Shown: positions 1-7,300 of the stretch, one piece after another
Position numbering within the stretch: the stretch's first letter is position 1
Layout: each line of letters begins with the position of its first letter
Assembly (NCBI RefSeq): GCF_900112605.1
Contig: NZ_FOMJ01000001.1
Span: 86,577-150,576, forward strand
Reading direction: 5' to 3'
Origin: Thiohalospira halophila DSM 15071
GTDB lineage: Bacteria; Pseudomonadota; Gammaproteobacteria; Thiohalospirales; Thiohalospiraceae
DNA length: 64,000 bases
Position numbers and translations under genes: made by a program
Notes under the pieces: model-generated
Seen by the model: the letters and a program-made list of their open reading frames with translations, nothing else
The model's database searches: none
Told to the model about the DNA's origin: nothing

Positions 1-13
1 CGGCATTCATCAA

Positions 14-79
14 CCCCACTGGGGGCATATCGCCCCCGGTGGGGGTGGTGTGCCCCCAGTTTTCGTAAGGAGGCACACC
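14..79 (+). promoter_or_regulatory. Leader hairpin L1 with sequestered RBS
   Basis: A 13-bp stem (14-26 with 32-44; one G-T pair) is formed by CCCCACTGGGGGC and GCCCCCGGTGGGG around the loop ATATC. Directly after it, GGTGTGCC (47-54) is the exact reverse complement of GGCACACC (72-79). The latter overlaps the Shine-Dalgarno GGAGG (69-73) and abuts the ATG at 80. First of ten such leaders in the element; role inferred to be translational or attenuation control. Confidence 0.75.
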
Positions 80-673
80 ATGTCTGTTCTTTCCTACGTC
101 ACCACCGCCGCCGGGCGGTGCTACGAGTACCTTCTGCTCTCGGCCCTGGTCCTCACGGTCGCCCTCTTCGGGGCGGCCACCGAGGCCGAGGCCCGGGAAG
201 TCACCGGCGAGTACGTCACCGAGGACTTCCACCTGGAGTGGCACGGGGACGACGGGGTCCGCGAGACCTTCGTCCGCGTGACCATGATCGGGGCTCGGCC
301 CTTCAACCTCCTCCTGGAGGGGAAGCCGACCACCGATCCGGTGGAGGTCCGGGAGCGCGTCGAGGCGAAAATCGGCGGTGCTCTGGATGAACGGCCGCGG
401 CAGGTCCGACTGGACGGCAAGAACGGTGTGGAGGTCACGCTTACCCAGATCGTGGGCTCGGACATCGTCCAGATCGCCGTCCAGCAGGGCCGGCGGAAGG
501 TCTCCGCGGATCTCGATCCGTGGCAGCCCATCCCCTATGCGGTGCAGTCCCGCGTCCGTCGCATGGGCGTGGAGCTGGCCACCCAGGACGGCCAGGTTCT
601 CGTGAAGGGTCGGGCCATGGGCCTGCCCGTGAACGCGAACCATCGGCTGCGTCTGGCGGGGATGCCGCAATGA
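80..673 (+). CDS. Exported or membrane-anchored hypothetical protein (197 aa)
   Basis: The protein starts at ATG 80, which has a strong Shine-Dalgarno (GGAGG) 6 nt upstream; the longer in-frame extension from 50 runs through the leader hairpin and is unlikely. Residues about 18-37 form a hydrophobic segment ending in ATEAEA, which looks like a signal peptide or single N-terminal anchor. The rest (about 160 aa) is soluble, charged and without a motif I recognise. Its stop overlaps the start of the downstream exonuclease gene (ATGA), so the two are translationally coupled. No function can be assigned from sequence; the coupling suggests a job linked to the same element module. Confidence 0.7.
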   Translation: MSVLSYVTTAAGRCYEYLLLSALVLTVALFGAATEAEAREVTGEYVTEDFHLEWHGDDGVRETFVRVTMIGARPFNLLLEGKPTTDPVEVRERVEAKIGGALDERPRQVRLDGKNGVEVTLTQIVGSDIVQIAVQQGRRKVSADLDPWQPIPYAVQSRVRRMGVELATQDGQVLVKGRAMGLPVNANHRLRLAGMPQ

Positions 674-1794
674 CGGCCGCAACCCAAGCCATGCGTGTCG
701 CCAACGTCCAGCAACGGACACCGGATTGGCACGTCTGGCGGAGGCAAGGGGTGTCGGCCTCGATGGCCCCGGTGCTCACCGGGCGGTCGAAGCAGCGGTC
801 CCCGTGGGACTACAACACCCCCTGGGGGTTGTGGGCCGCGGCCATCGGGCTGCTCCCCGAACCCGATCTCTCCGGGAACCCGAATATCCAGCGCGGCATC
901 AAGCTGGAGCCCCAGGCCCGGGAGACGGTGGAGTGGGAGCTGAAGAACCCCGACAGCTCGATGTTCAGCGATGGGCTCCTCCTGGAGCCGGGGGAGCACG
1001 ACCTACTCCCGGTCTGCGGGGAGTCCGTCGAGGAGCCCTTCATGCGGGCCAGCCTGGACGGCCTGGTCGGGGACATTCCCTTCGAGCTCAAGTGCCCGTC
1101 CCAGAACGTCTGGGACGATGTCGTCTTGAACCGCGAGCGGTCCGAGACGGTGAAGATGTACTGGGCTCAGCTCCAGCACCAGCTCTTCGTCACCGGTGGA
1201 CTGCAGGGTGTCCTGTGCTTCTACCGGGACGCGATGCAGTACCGGCTGTTCGTGTTCGATCGGGATGACTCGTTCATCCAGAACGAGTTGCTCCCGGCGG
1301 CCCGCGACCTGTGGAAGAACATCCAGGACTGCACGGAGCCGGACAAGGATCCGGATCTGGATGTCTGGCACCCCGAGGGGGAGGACCTGTTTCGGTGGGC
1401 CGAGGTGTCCAACCGCTACAAGGTTCGCCGCCAACGGGTGAAGGAGCTGGAGCAGGAGCTCAAGGCCCTCAAGTCGTCCATGAAGGACGATGAGCAGGCG
1501 CTGGAAGAGCTCATGGGCTCGTGGGCCGCGGCGGAAGCCGATGGTCTGCGTGTCCGCCGCGGATACCGCCGAGGGTCCGTGGACTGGAAGGGGGTCGTCG
1601 AGGAGCTCCACCCCGACGGGGTGGAAGAAGAGCTCCAGGAGCGCCACCGCCGGCCTGGATCTCCCCAGGTCACGGTGACCGTTCAGGGCGACAAGACGAG
1701 TTCGGCAGCCGCCGGCCCCGCCGCCCCCCAGGTGTCCGGTCAGGACGCCAATGAAGAGCCCGAGGAGTCGTTCGACTTCGAGTGGTTCTTCTGA
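670..1794 (+). CDS. YqaJ-family (lambda exonuclease-like) recombination nuclease
   Basis: This 374-aa protein has the layout of YqaJ/lambda-exonuclease nucleases of the PD-(D/E)XK fold. Near the N terminus is QQRTPDWHVWRRQGVSAS, typical of the family's substrate-binding start, then a conserved GIKLEPQARE helix. The catalytic core follows as ASLDGLV...PFELKCPS (D and E-x-K of the metal site). Such enzymes resect double-stranded ends 5'->3' to make single strands for a partner annealase, which is not in this window. The C terminus carries a coiled-coil-like Glu/Lys/Leu stretch, a disordered Ala/Pro/Ser linker and the tail SFDFEWFF, which resembles that of the DUF3150 protein at 14030. ATG 670 overlaps the previous stop. 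Confidence 0.85.
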   Translation: MTAATQAMRVANVQQRTPDWHVWRRQGVSASMAPVLTGRSKQRSPWDYNTPWGLWAAAIGLLPEPDLSGNPNIQRGIKLEPQARETVEWELKNPDSSMFSDGLLLEPGEHDLLPVCGESVEEPFMRASLDGLVGDIPFELKCPSQNVWDDVVLNRERSETVKMYWAQLQHQLFVTGGLQGVLCFYRDAMQYRLFVFDRDDSFIQNELLPAARDLWKNIQDCTEPDKDPDLDVWHPEGEDLFRWAEVSNRYKVRRQRVKELEQELKALKSSMKDDEQALEELMGSWAAAEADGLRVRRGYRRGSVDWKGVVEELHPDGVEEELQERHRRPGSPQVTVTVQGDKTSSAAAGPAAPQVSGQDANEEPEESFDFEWFF

Positions 1795-1800
1795 CGGTGA

Positions 1801-1868
1801 ACCCCCGCTGCCCCGGGGAGGTTGAACAGCACCTCCCGGGCAGGGGAGGTGCGTCTAGGAGGAAAAGC
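1801..1868 (+). promoter_or_regulatory. Leader hairpin L2, two competing folds
   Basis: CTGCCC-(CG)-GGGAGGT pairs with ACCTCCCGGGCAG downstream. The same 3' arm, as GCACCTCCC, can instead pair with GGGGAGGTGC just after it. The folds are mutually exclusive. The Shine-Dalgarno AGGAGG lies immediately downstream, 6 nt before the ATG at 1869. Sequence differs from the CCCACC type but position and size match the other leaders. Confidence 0.55.
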
Positions 1869-2039
1869 ATGTTGAACGGTACTTTCTTGCTGGAAGGACT
1901 CCGTGACATGGGTAAACTGACCATAGTAGCCAGCTTTATTGGTTACTTCATCGAGGGAGCGAGGTTGGCTGGCTGCATGTTTGCCCTGATCTCTGGGGGT
2001 ATCATCTGGCTGGTTGGCTGCATGGAGAAGGAGAGCTAG
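1869..2039 (+). CDS. Small membrane protein (56 aa)
   Basis: ATG 1869 is preceded by AGGAGG at good spacing, below leader L2. The 56-residue product has one or two hydrophobic stretches (about residues 16-30 and 33-50, including GYFIEG and SGGIIWLVG) and a short charged end (MEKES). It opens a run of six very short membrane-protein genes packed head to tail up to 2586. It is not obviously a paralogue of the following five. Function unknown; holin-like or signalling roles are possible but nothing in the sequence decides this. Confidence 0.55.
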   Translation: MLNGTFLLEGLRDMGKLTIVASFIGYFIEGARLAGCMFALISGGIIWLVGCMEKES

Positions 2040-2040
2040 T

Positions 2041-2160
2041 ATGGATACCATGAGCATCATTGATTACATGATCCACAGCGGTCTCTTCGTCGCTTTCGGT
2101 ATTGGGGTGGCTCTGTATGTCCGCCACCAGGAACGAAAGAAGGGCGATAAGCAGGGATAA
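2041..2160 (+). CDS. Micro membrane protein, type A (39 aa)
   Basis: ATG 2041 follows the previous stop by one base and has GGAGAAGGAGAGC upstream. The product has an N-terminal segment with IHSGLFVAFGIGVALYV (one transmembrane helix) and a basic tail rich in Arg, Lys and Gln. It matches the protein at 2384 in the pattern (I/L)H(S/N)GLFVA...(A/V)L(Y/V)VR, so the two are paralogues. It is too short for most gene callers. Supported by tight packing, start signals and the paralogue; function unknown. Confidence 0.6.
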   Translation: MDTMSIIDYMIHSGLFVAFGIGVALYVRHQERKKGDKQG

Positions 2161-2164
2161 GCCG

Positions 2165-2263
2165 ATGGAATGGTTTGAGATCCTGCAAGGTGTCATTTTT
2201 CTAGCGGTCGCCATCTGGGGCGGGTGGTACGCCCATCGCCAGAAGAAGCAGCGGCACCAATAA
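2165..2263 (+). CDS. Micro membrane protein, type B copy 1 (32 aa)
   Basis: The protein begins MEWFEI, has a helix ending AVAIWGGWYAHR and a basic tail QKKQRHQ. It is the first of three near-copies (2165, 2263, 2482) that share MEW at the start and W-G-x-WYAHRQK before a basic tail. The TAA stop overlaps the next ATG (TAATG). Single-pass with a cytoplasmic basic C terminus by the positive-inside rule (inference). Function unknown. Confidence 0.6.
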   Translation: MEWFEILQGVIFLAVAIWGGWYAHRQKKQRHQ

Positions 2264-2367
2264 TGCCGATGGAATGGTTGCCGATAATTCAAACCGTAAT
2301 CTTGGTGGTAGTAGCCATCTGGGGCGGATGGTACGCCCATCGCCAGAAGCGGCAGCGGCGTCAGTAG
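2263..2367 (+). CDS. Micro membrane protein, type B copy 2 (34 aa)
   Basis: Starts MPMEWLPIIQ, continues as one hydrophobic helix with VILVVVAIWGGWYAHR and ends in the basic tail QKRQRRQ. Overlaps the upstream stop by one base, so it is coupled to copy 1. At DNA level the segment coding WGGWYAHRQK is nearly identical to copy 1, which points to recent tandem duplication. Confidence 0.6.
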   Translation: MPMEWLPIIQTVILVVVAIWGGWYAHRQKRQRRQ

Positions 2368-2383
2368 TTCTACCGTGAGCCTC

Positions 2384-2482
2384 ATGGGATACTACCTGCT
2401 TCACAACGGGCTTTTCGTTGCTATCGCCGTCATCATGGCGCTGGTGGTGCGAAGCCAGAGGAAGCGGCAGCGGCACCAATAA
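2384..2482 (+). CDS. Micro membrane protein, type A copy 2 (32 aa)
   Basis: Reads MGYYLLHNGLFVAIAVIM then ALVVRSQRKRQRHQ: one helix plus a basic tail. ATG 2384 is assumed; an in-frame GTG at 2375 would add three residues. It is paralogous to the type A protein at 2041, and its tail (QRHQ) is the same as that of type B copy 1. Its stop overlaps the next start (TAATG). Confidence 0.55.
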   Translation: MGYYLLHNGLFVAIAVIMALVVRSQRKRQRHQ

Positions 2483-2586
2483 TGCCGATGGAATGGTTGC
2501 CGATAATTCACGGTTTAGCTTTGCTGGCGCTCGGTGCCTGGGGCGCATGGTACGCCCATCGCCAGAAGCGGCAGCGGCGTAAGTAG
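2482..2586 (+). CDS. Micro membrane protein, type B copy 3 (34 aa)
   Basis: Starts MPMEWLPIIHG like copy 2, then LALLALGAWGAWYAHR and the tail QKRQRRK. The first and last thirds are almost identical in DNA to copy 2 while the helix centre has diverged. It ends the micro-ORF run; the next leader hairpin (L3) begins 18 nt after its stop. Confidence 0.6.
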   Translation: MPMEWLPIIHGLALLALGAWGAWYAHRQKRQRRK

Positions 2587-2603
2587 AAGACACCACGACT
2601 AAA

Positions 2604-2664
2604 CCCACCAAGGGGCTCTCTCCCTTGGTGGGGGGCGCCCCTGCGTACGCACAGGAGGTGCCCT
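2604..2664 (+). promoter_or_regulatory. Leader hairpin L3 with sequestered RBS
   Basis: Perfect 11-bp stem CCCACCAAGGG (2604-2614) / CCCTTGGTGGG (2622-2632). A second, imperfect helix pairs GGGC...CCTG (2633-2643) with CAGG...GCCC (2652-2663), covering the Shine-Dalgarno AGGAGG in front of ATG 2665. Confidence 0.75.
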
Positions 2665-3087
2665 ATGCCTACCTTCACGGTATGGCGATTAGCCCCCGAT
2701 GATCCCCTCATCGGGGAAGAGCCGGTCAGGCTCAATACGGCGTTGATCGATGGGAGAAGCACCGGCGCTGCCGGCCAGTACCATCGACGCCAGCCCCTGA
2801 AACTCCGCAATCCGGCCAACGGCCGTGGCGCCCTCGGCTATGCCATGGGTGGTCGCGTCGGCAGGCAGGACATCCGGATCGGCTACGAAACCCTGAATCA
2901 GCTCGCCCTCCAGGAGGGGGAGCCGGTCGAGGTTCGTCCGGCGACCTGGACGGAGATGCTGGGGCATTACCTGCGCCACCCCAAGGGCCACGTCCGTCTG
3001 TCCATGCAGCTCGCGCTGCTGGGCGTCGTGCTGGGTCTCATGGGGCTGGTGACCGGGATCCTCTCCCTGGTGGTCTCCTTGCTGTAG
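2665..3087 (+). CDS. C-terminally anchored hypothetical protein (140 aa)
   Basis: The first 110 residues are soluble and basic, with a GYAMGGRVGRQDIRIGYE stretch followed by LALQEGEPVEVRPA, a strand-turn-strand look that recalls small beta-barrel domains (a weak resemblance only). Residues about 113-140 are a long hydrophobic segment (LALLGVVLGLMGLVTGILS) ending in LVVSLL, so the protein is probably tail-anchored in the inner membrane. It has its own L-type leader and AGGAGG Shine-Dalgarno. I do not recognise the family. Confidence 0.7.
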   Translation: MPTFTVWRLAPDDPLIGEEPVRLNTALIDGRSTGAAGQYHRRQPLKLRNPANGRGALGYAMGGRVGRQDIRIGYETLNQLALQEGEPVEVRPATWTEMLGHYLRHPKGHVRLSMQLALLGVVLGLMGLVTGILSLVVSLL

Positions 3088-3095
3088 GCCGGGGA

Positions 3096-3192
3096 GGGGA
3101 GGGCGGTTGCCGCGGTTCGCCGCGGCGGCCTCCCTACTGCGTCTGCCCACGACGACGGGCGCAGCAGGAAGGCGGCCCGACCTCGGTCGGGC
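3096..3192 (+). promoter_or_regulatory. Hairpin-rich untranslated region
   Basis: Three strong hairpins stand in a row between the gene ending at 3087 and the RNA motif at 3196: GCCGCGG-TTCG-CCGCGGC with an outer GGGAGG/CCTCCC stem; CTGCG..GCCC/GGGC-GCAG; and GCCCGACC-TC-GGTCGGGC (to 3192). None has a following U tract, so they look like structured mRNA leader rather than simple terminators. Confidence 0.5.
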
Positions 3193-3195
3193 AAC

Positions 3196-3254
3196 CGGGC
3201 AACGATGAGACTCTGCCGCGCCTGCGAGTAGAGCCAGCCTTCGGGCTGAGGCGC
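3196..3254 (+). ncRNA. Candidate structured RNA element, copy 1 (pseudoknot motif)
   Basis: 59 nt, 47 of them identical to 12842-12900. Stem P1 pairs TCTGC (3212-3216) with GTAGA (3228-3232). Stem P2 is CAGCC-TTCG-GGCTG (3235-3248). GCGCC in the P1 loop (3218-3222) can pair with GGCGC at the end (3250-3254), giving a pseudoknot. Differences between the copies fall largely in paired positions and keep pairing. It sits upstream of leader L4. Confidence 0.55.
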
Positions 3255-3264
3255 ACATAATCCA

Positions 3265-3330
3265 CCCACCACGGGGATGACCAATCCCCGGGTGGGGGCT
3301 GGTGCATCCCCTTCACGAAGGAGGTGCACC
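3265..3330 (+). promoter_or_regulatory. Leader hairpin L4 with sequestered RBS
   Basis: CCCACC-(A)-CGGGGAT (3265-3278) pairs with ATCCCCG-GGTGGG (3284-3296), one bulged A. Then TGGTGCA-TCC (from 3300) faces GGA-GG-TGCACCA (3320-3331), covering the Shine-Dalgarno GGAGG and the start codon. Confidence 0.75.
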
Positions 3331-3675
3331 ATGCTGGCACTGGGCAGCGTCATTTACTGCCGCTTCCCCTTCGATGAAGGGGGAAGCAAGAACCGGTACG
3401 GCCTCGTCATCGAGGTTGGGCCGGAGGAGCGGGTTGGCCGGTCGCGCTACGTGCGGGTGGCCTACGCCAGCTCCAAGGAGGTAACCCGTGGCGGTTGCCT
3501 CAAGGGTGAGTTTGTCCTGGACCAGCCCGGCGAGCTTCGCAAGGCCGGCCTCGACCGTCCCACCCGTTTCGATCTCGGACGTGTCCGCACCTTGTCCTAC
3601 GATCAGGTGCTGGAAGTGACCGGGGAAATCAACCTTCGCCATCCGGAGATCATCCGGGCGGCGAAAAGCCTGTAG
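3331..3675 (+). CDS. PemK/MazF-like protein (114 aa)
   Basis: The N terminus GSVIYCRFPFDEGG-SKNRYGLVIEV follows the beta-barrel opening of PemK/MazF-type toxins and their relatives (G-x-V-x-x-x-x-FPF...K-x-R-x-x-LV). Length suits the family. Classical members are mRNA interferases paired with a small antitoxin usually encoded upstream. Here no antitoxin precedes it; two small acidic paralogues follow (3687, 3907). The residues usually needed for RNase activity cannot be assigned by eye, so it may be a non-toxic family member. Start ATG 3331 has GGAGG at 7 nt. Confidence 0.55.
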   Translation: MLALGSVIYCRFPFDEGGSKNRYGLVIEVGPEERVGRSRYVRVAYASSKEVTRGGCLKGEFVLDQPGELRKAGLDRPTRFDLGRVRTLSYDQVLEVTGEINLRHPEIIRAAKSL

Positions 3676-3686
3676 GAGGTGTCGCG

Positions 3687-3872
3687 ATGGATGCTGTATG
3701 GGCAGAGAAACGGTCGCGGATGCTCAAGGCGATAGCCTCTGAGATGAACGTGACCGAGGAGAAGGCGGATTACATGGCCGTGAGCCGCATGCACCGGGAC
3801 CTGTTCCCGGGAGATGACGGCGATCATGGCGGTACCCAGCCTCACGAGATCCTTGACGAGGATCTCGAATAG
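3687..3872 (+). CDS. Small hypothetical protein, paralogue 1 (61 aa)
   Basis: ATG 3687 lies 8 nt after TAGGAGG, which overlaps the stop of the previous gene. The helical, acidic protein contains KADYMAVSRMHRDLF, matched by AEYMAVSRLHSDLF in the next gene, so the two are paralogues joined in one transcript with the MazF-like gene. No known domain recognised. The conserved motif could be a binding peptide; an antitoxin role is possible only by position. Confidence 0.65.
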   Translation: MDAVWAEKRSRMLKAIASEMNVTEEKADYMAVSRMHRDLFPGDDGDHGGTQPHEILDEDLE

Positions 3873-3906
3873 ATAGCCGGCCTAGAGCCGGCACTTCGGA
3901 GGCGTT

Positions 3907-4098
3907 ATGCAGACAGAGCGCGAAGAAGCAAAAAAGGCGATGGATCGAGTCTATCAGTGCCAGAGCTTCGCTGAGGCGAAGGCGCAGATGCTTGAGAACA
4001 TCGCCTCACACCTGAAGCGGAGTACCGACGAGGCCGAGTACATGGCGGTGAGCCGCCTGCACTCGGATCTGTTCGTGCACCCGTTCCAGGACAACTAA
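3907..4098 (+). CDS. Small hypothetical protein, paralogue 2 (63 aa)
   Basis: A charged, probably all-helical protein with the AEYMAVSRLHSDLF motif at residues about 43-56, preceded by a Lys/Glu-rich helix (QMLENIASHLKRSTDE) that parallels RMLKAIASEMNVTEE of paralogue 1. CGGAGG precedes ATG 3907. The pair suggests tandem duplication with divergence. Function unknown. Confidence 0.65.
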   Translation: MQTEREEAKKAMDRVYQCQSFAEAKAQMLENIASHLKRSTDEAEYMAVSRLHSDLFVHPFQDN

Positions 4099-4173
4099 GA
4101 GGAAGGCCCGGAGCTGTTGTCCGCTGAGGACGACACTCAGGCCACCTAGCCGGTAACAACCGGTTCATCGAAA

Positions 4174-4321
4174 CCCCACCGGGGGCGCATCACGCCCCGG
4201 TGGGGGTGGTGTGCCCCTGGTGGATACCAACCACGCCCTGGCCGGGGCCTCCCAGAGCATCCCCGGGCGGGGTGCTGCGGGAGGTCCCGGTCGGGACGTT
4301 TTCCAGCGCAGGAGGTACACC
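4174..4321 (+). promoter_or_regulatory. Leader hairpin L5 of nrdJ
   Basis: CCCCACCGGGGGCG (4174-4187) pairs with CGCCCCGGTGGGG (4193-4205), one bulged G. GGTGTGCCCCTG follows at once and is largely complementary to CAGGAGGTACACC, the ribosome-binding region just before ATG 4322, but about 90 nt separate them. No conserved cobalamin-riboswitch sequence is visible although the enzyme should need adenosylcobalamin. Confidence 0.65.
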
Positions 4322-7300
4322 ATGCACATGCAGGATGTTTCCAACGAAATCTTCGCGGCGAAGTACGCGAAGGAAGGTGAGACTCGTAGCCAGGTCTTCA
4401 GCCGGGTCGTCCAGGGTCTGGCTCGGACCCCGGAGGAGGCCGCCCACTTCCAGTACGCACTGGAGAGCGGCGGGATCCTTGCCGGTCGCGTGATGAGCGC
4501 GGCCGGGTCTCAGCTGGAGACCACCCTCATCAACTGCTTCGTGCAGCCGGTGGGGGATTCGGTCACCGACATGGTGGATAGCAAGGCGTCCATCTACCAG
4601 GCCGTGGCCGAGGCCGCCGAGACCATGCGTCGTGGCGGTGGGGTCGGCTACGACTTCTCGAAGATCCGGCCGGCCGGGGCCCGGGTGCGGCGCACCCAGT
4701 CCCGCGCCAGCGGCCCGCTGTCCTACATGCGGGTCTTCGACCGGTCGTGCGAGACCGTGGAGTCGGCGGGAGCCCGGCGGGGTGCCCAGATGGGTGTCCT
4801 GCGAGTGGACCACCCCGACATCTTCGACTTCGTGGACGCGAAGAAGAACGGCGACTTCACCAACTTCAACCTCTCGGTGGGCGTCACGGACGCCTTCATG
4901 GAGGCCCTGGAGTGGGGAGAGCGGTTCGAGCTCGTCCACGACGCCGAGCCCTTCCCGGGCGACTTCCCCGAGGCGTACCAGCGGGACGATGGGCTGTGGG
5001 TCTACCGCACCATCGACCCGCAGGAGCTCTGGGATCGGATCATGGAGAACACCTACAACGGCGCCGAGCCGGGGGTGCTCTTCATCGACCGGATGAACGA
5101 GGAGAACAACCTCCACTACGTGGAGCGAATCGAGGCCACCAATCCGTTGCAACGCGGCCCGCCCTGGTAACAGGGCGCGGACACACCGGCTCTGATCGAC
5201 GTGGAAGCCCCGGCGGGGGCGACACGGGGCAAGCAGGCGTCCCTCGCGGACGCTGGGCAGCCTGAACGACCAAGTGAGCCGGCCCCGGGACTCCCCGGGT
5301 GATGCGATGGTCTGAGCTCCCCCATGACGCGCCCGGCCTGGCCGGGAAGAAAGGGGAGAGGGTCGCGGAGACGCGGCCCCGCCAGGGGAAGGCCCTGGTC
5401 ACAAGCCGCCAATGAGCGGTGAAGCAACAGCCTGGTGGTGAGCAGCCGCTCCCGGACTACGGGTGCTGCTGCCTGGGCTCGATTAACCTCGCTCGATTCA
5501 TCCGGGAACCCTTCCAGGGAGGGGATGCGTCGGTGGATTACGACGGTCTGAAGAAGGTCGTCCCCACCATGGTGCGGATGCTCGACCGGGTCTTGGACAC
5601 CACCTACTGGCCGCTGGAGCAGCAGCGGCAGGAGGCGATGAACAAGCGCCGGATCGGGCTCGGCATCACGGGCCTGGGCGATGCCCTGGCCATGCTGGGG
5701 GTGCGGTACGACTCCGATGACGGCCGTGCGCTGGCCGGCTCCATCCAGCGGTACATCACGGTGGAAGCCTACAAGGCGTCCGTCGAGATGGCCCGGGAGT
5801 ACGGGGCGTTCCCGCTGTTCTCGCAGGAGTACCTGAAGTCGCCGTTCATCCAGCGGCTGCCGAAGGAGGTCCGGGAGGGGATCGCCGAGCACGGGATCCG
5901 CAACTCGCACCTCATCTCCATCGCGCCCACGGGCACGATCTCGCTGGCCTTCGGGGACAACGTCTCCAACGGCATCGAGCCGGCCTTCGCCTGGCACTAC
6001 AACCGCAAGGTGCGCCAGGACGGCGGGTCGTGGGTGGACAACCGGGTCGAGGACTACGCCTTCCGGCTCTACCGGGAGATGTTCGGCGAGCCCGAGCGCC
6101 TGCCGGCGTCCTTCGTCTCCGCCCTGGAGATCAGTGCGGAGGACCACAAGGCCATGGTGGAAGCCGTGGCCCCGTGGGTGGACTCGTCGATCTCGAAGAC
6201 GGTGAACGTGCCGGAAGACTATCCCTACGAGGACTTCAAGGACCTGTACGTCTCGGCGTACCGGGCCGGCCTCAAGGGGATCACCACCTTCCGGCCCAAC
6301 GCCGTCACGGGATCGGTGCTGTCCACCTCGGACAGTGGGAGTGCGGAGACCAGCCCGGAGGACCTGGACCAGTCGAACCCGGATCGCCGGGTGCAGCTGG
6401 ATCGGGTGCCGGAGCCGGCCCTGGCTTCCCTGCGGTGGCCCTCGCGGCCGGAAACGCCGGCGGGCAACCCGTCGCAGACCTACCTGGTCGATGACGGGGA
6501 AGCCGGGGTGAAGTTCGCGGCCGTGGTCGGCCACATCAAGAACGGGCGCAATCATCCGTTCGAGGTGTGGACCCTCGGCAACGAGCAGCCCCGGGTGCTC
6601 TCGGCGGTGGCCAAGCTGCTGTCCATGGACATGCGGTCCTCGGACAACGCCTGGCTGGCGTACAAGCTCGACGCCCTGGAGCGGGTTAATGGGCAGCCGA
6701 TGCGGCTGGCCATGCCCCCGGAAGGGGAGCGGGTGCCGGTACGCAGTCCGGTGGCGGCGCTGGCCCGGCTCGTTCGCTATCGCTGCGAGGAGCTGGATGC
6801 CATGGCCACCGACGACCCCACGCCGGTGATGGACGCCCTGATGTCCCTGAAGGAGCCCAAAGCGGGTCCGGACGGGACGATGAGCTGGACCGTGGACGTG
6901 ATGAACCCCGCGACCGGGGATGACTTCATCGTGGTCCTGAAGGAGCTGACGATGCCCGATGGGCAGCGTCGGCCCTACTCGGTCTGGGTCAGCGGGGAGT
7001 ACCCGGCGGCCCTGGATGGCCTCTGCAAGGTCCTCTCCCTCGACATGCGGGTCATCGACCTCGCGTGGGTCGGGGAGAAGCTGCGGCAGCTGCGCGACTA
7101 CCCGGAGCACCAGGGCGATTTCCTGGCGCGGATCCCCGGGAAGGAGAAGCAGCGGTCGTATCCCTCGACGGTGGCCTACATGGCCGAGCTGATCCTGCAT
7201 CGGTTCGTCATGCTGGGCCTGCTCGACGAGGACGCCCGGCCGGTTGCCCCGATGGGGGTGGTCGAGTCGGTGTCCGAATCGGACGGCGAGGGCGATCAGG

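Noticed and set aside
4099-4321. Possible cobalamin riboswitch before nrdJ
   Set aside because: The conserved B12-box (GCCACTG-type) is absent. The region holds only the L5 leader and a small CCGGT/ACCGG hairpin.
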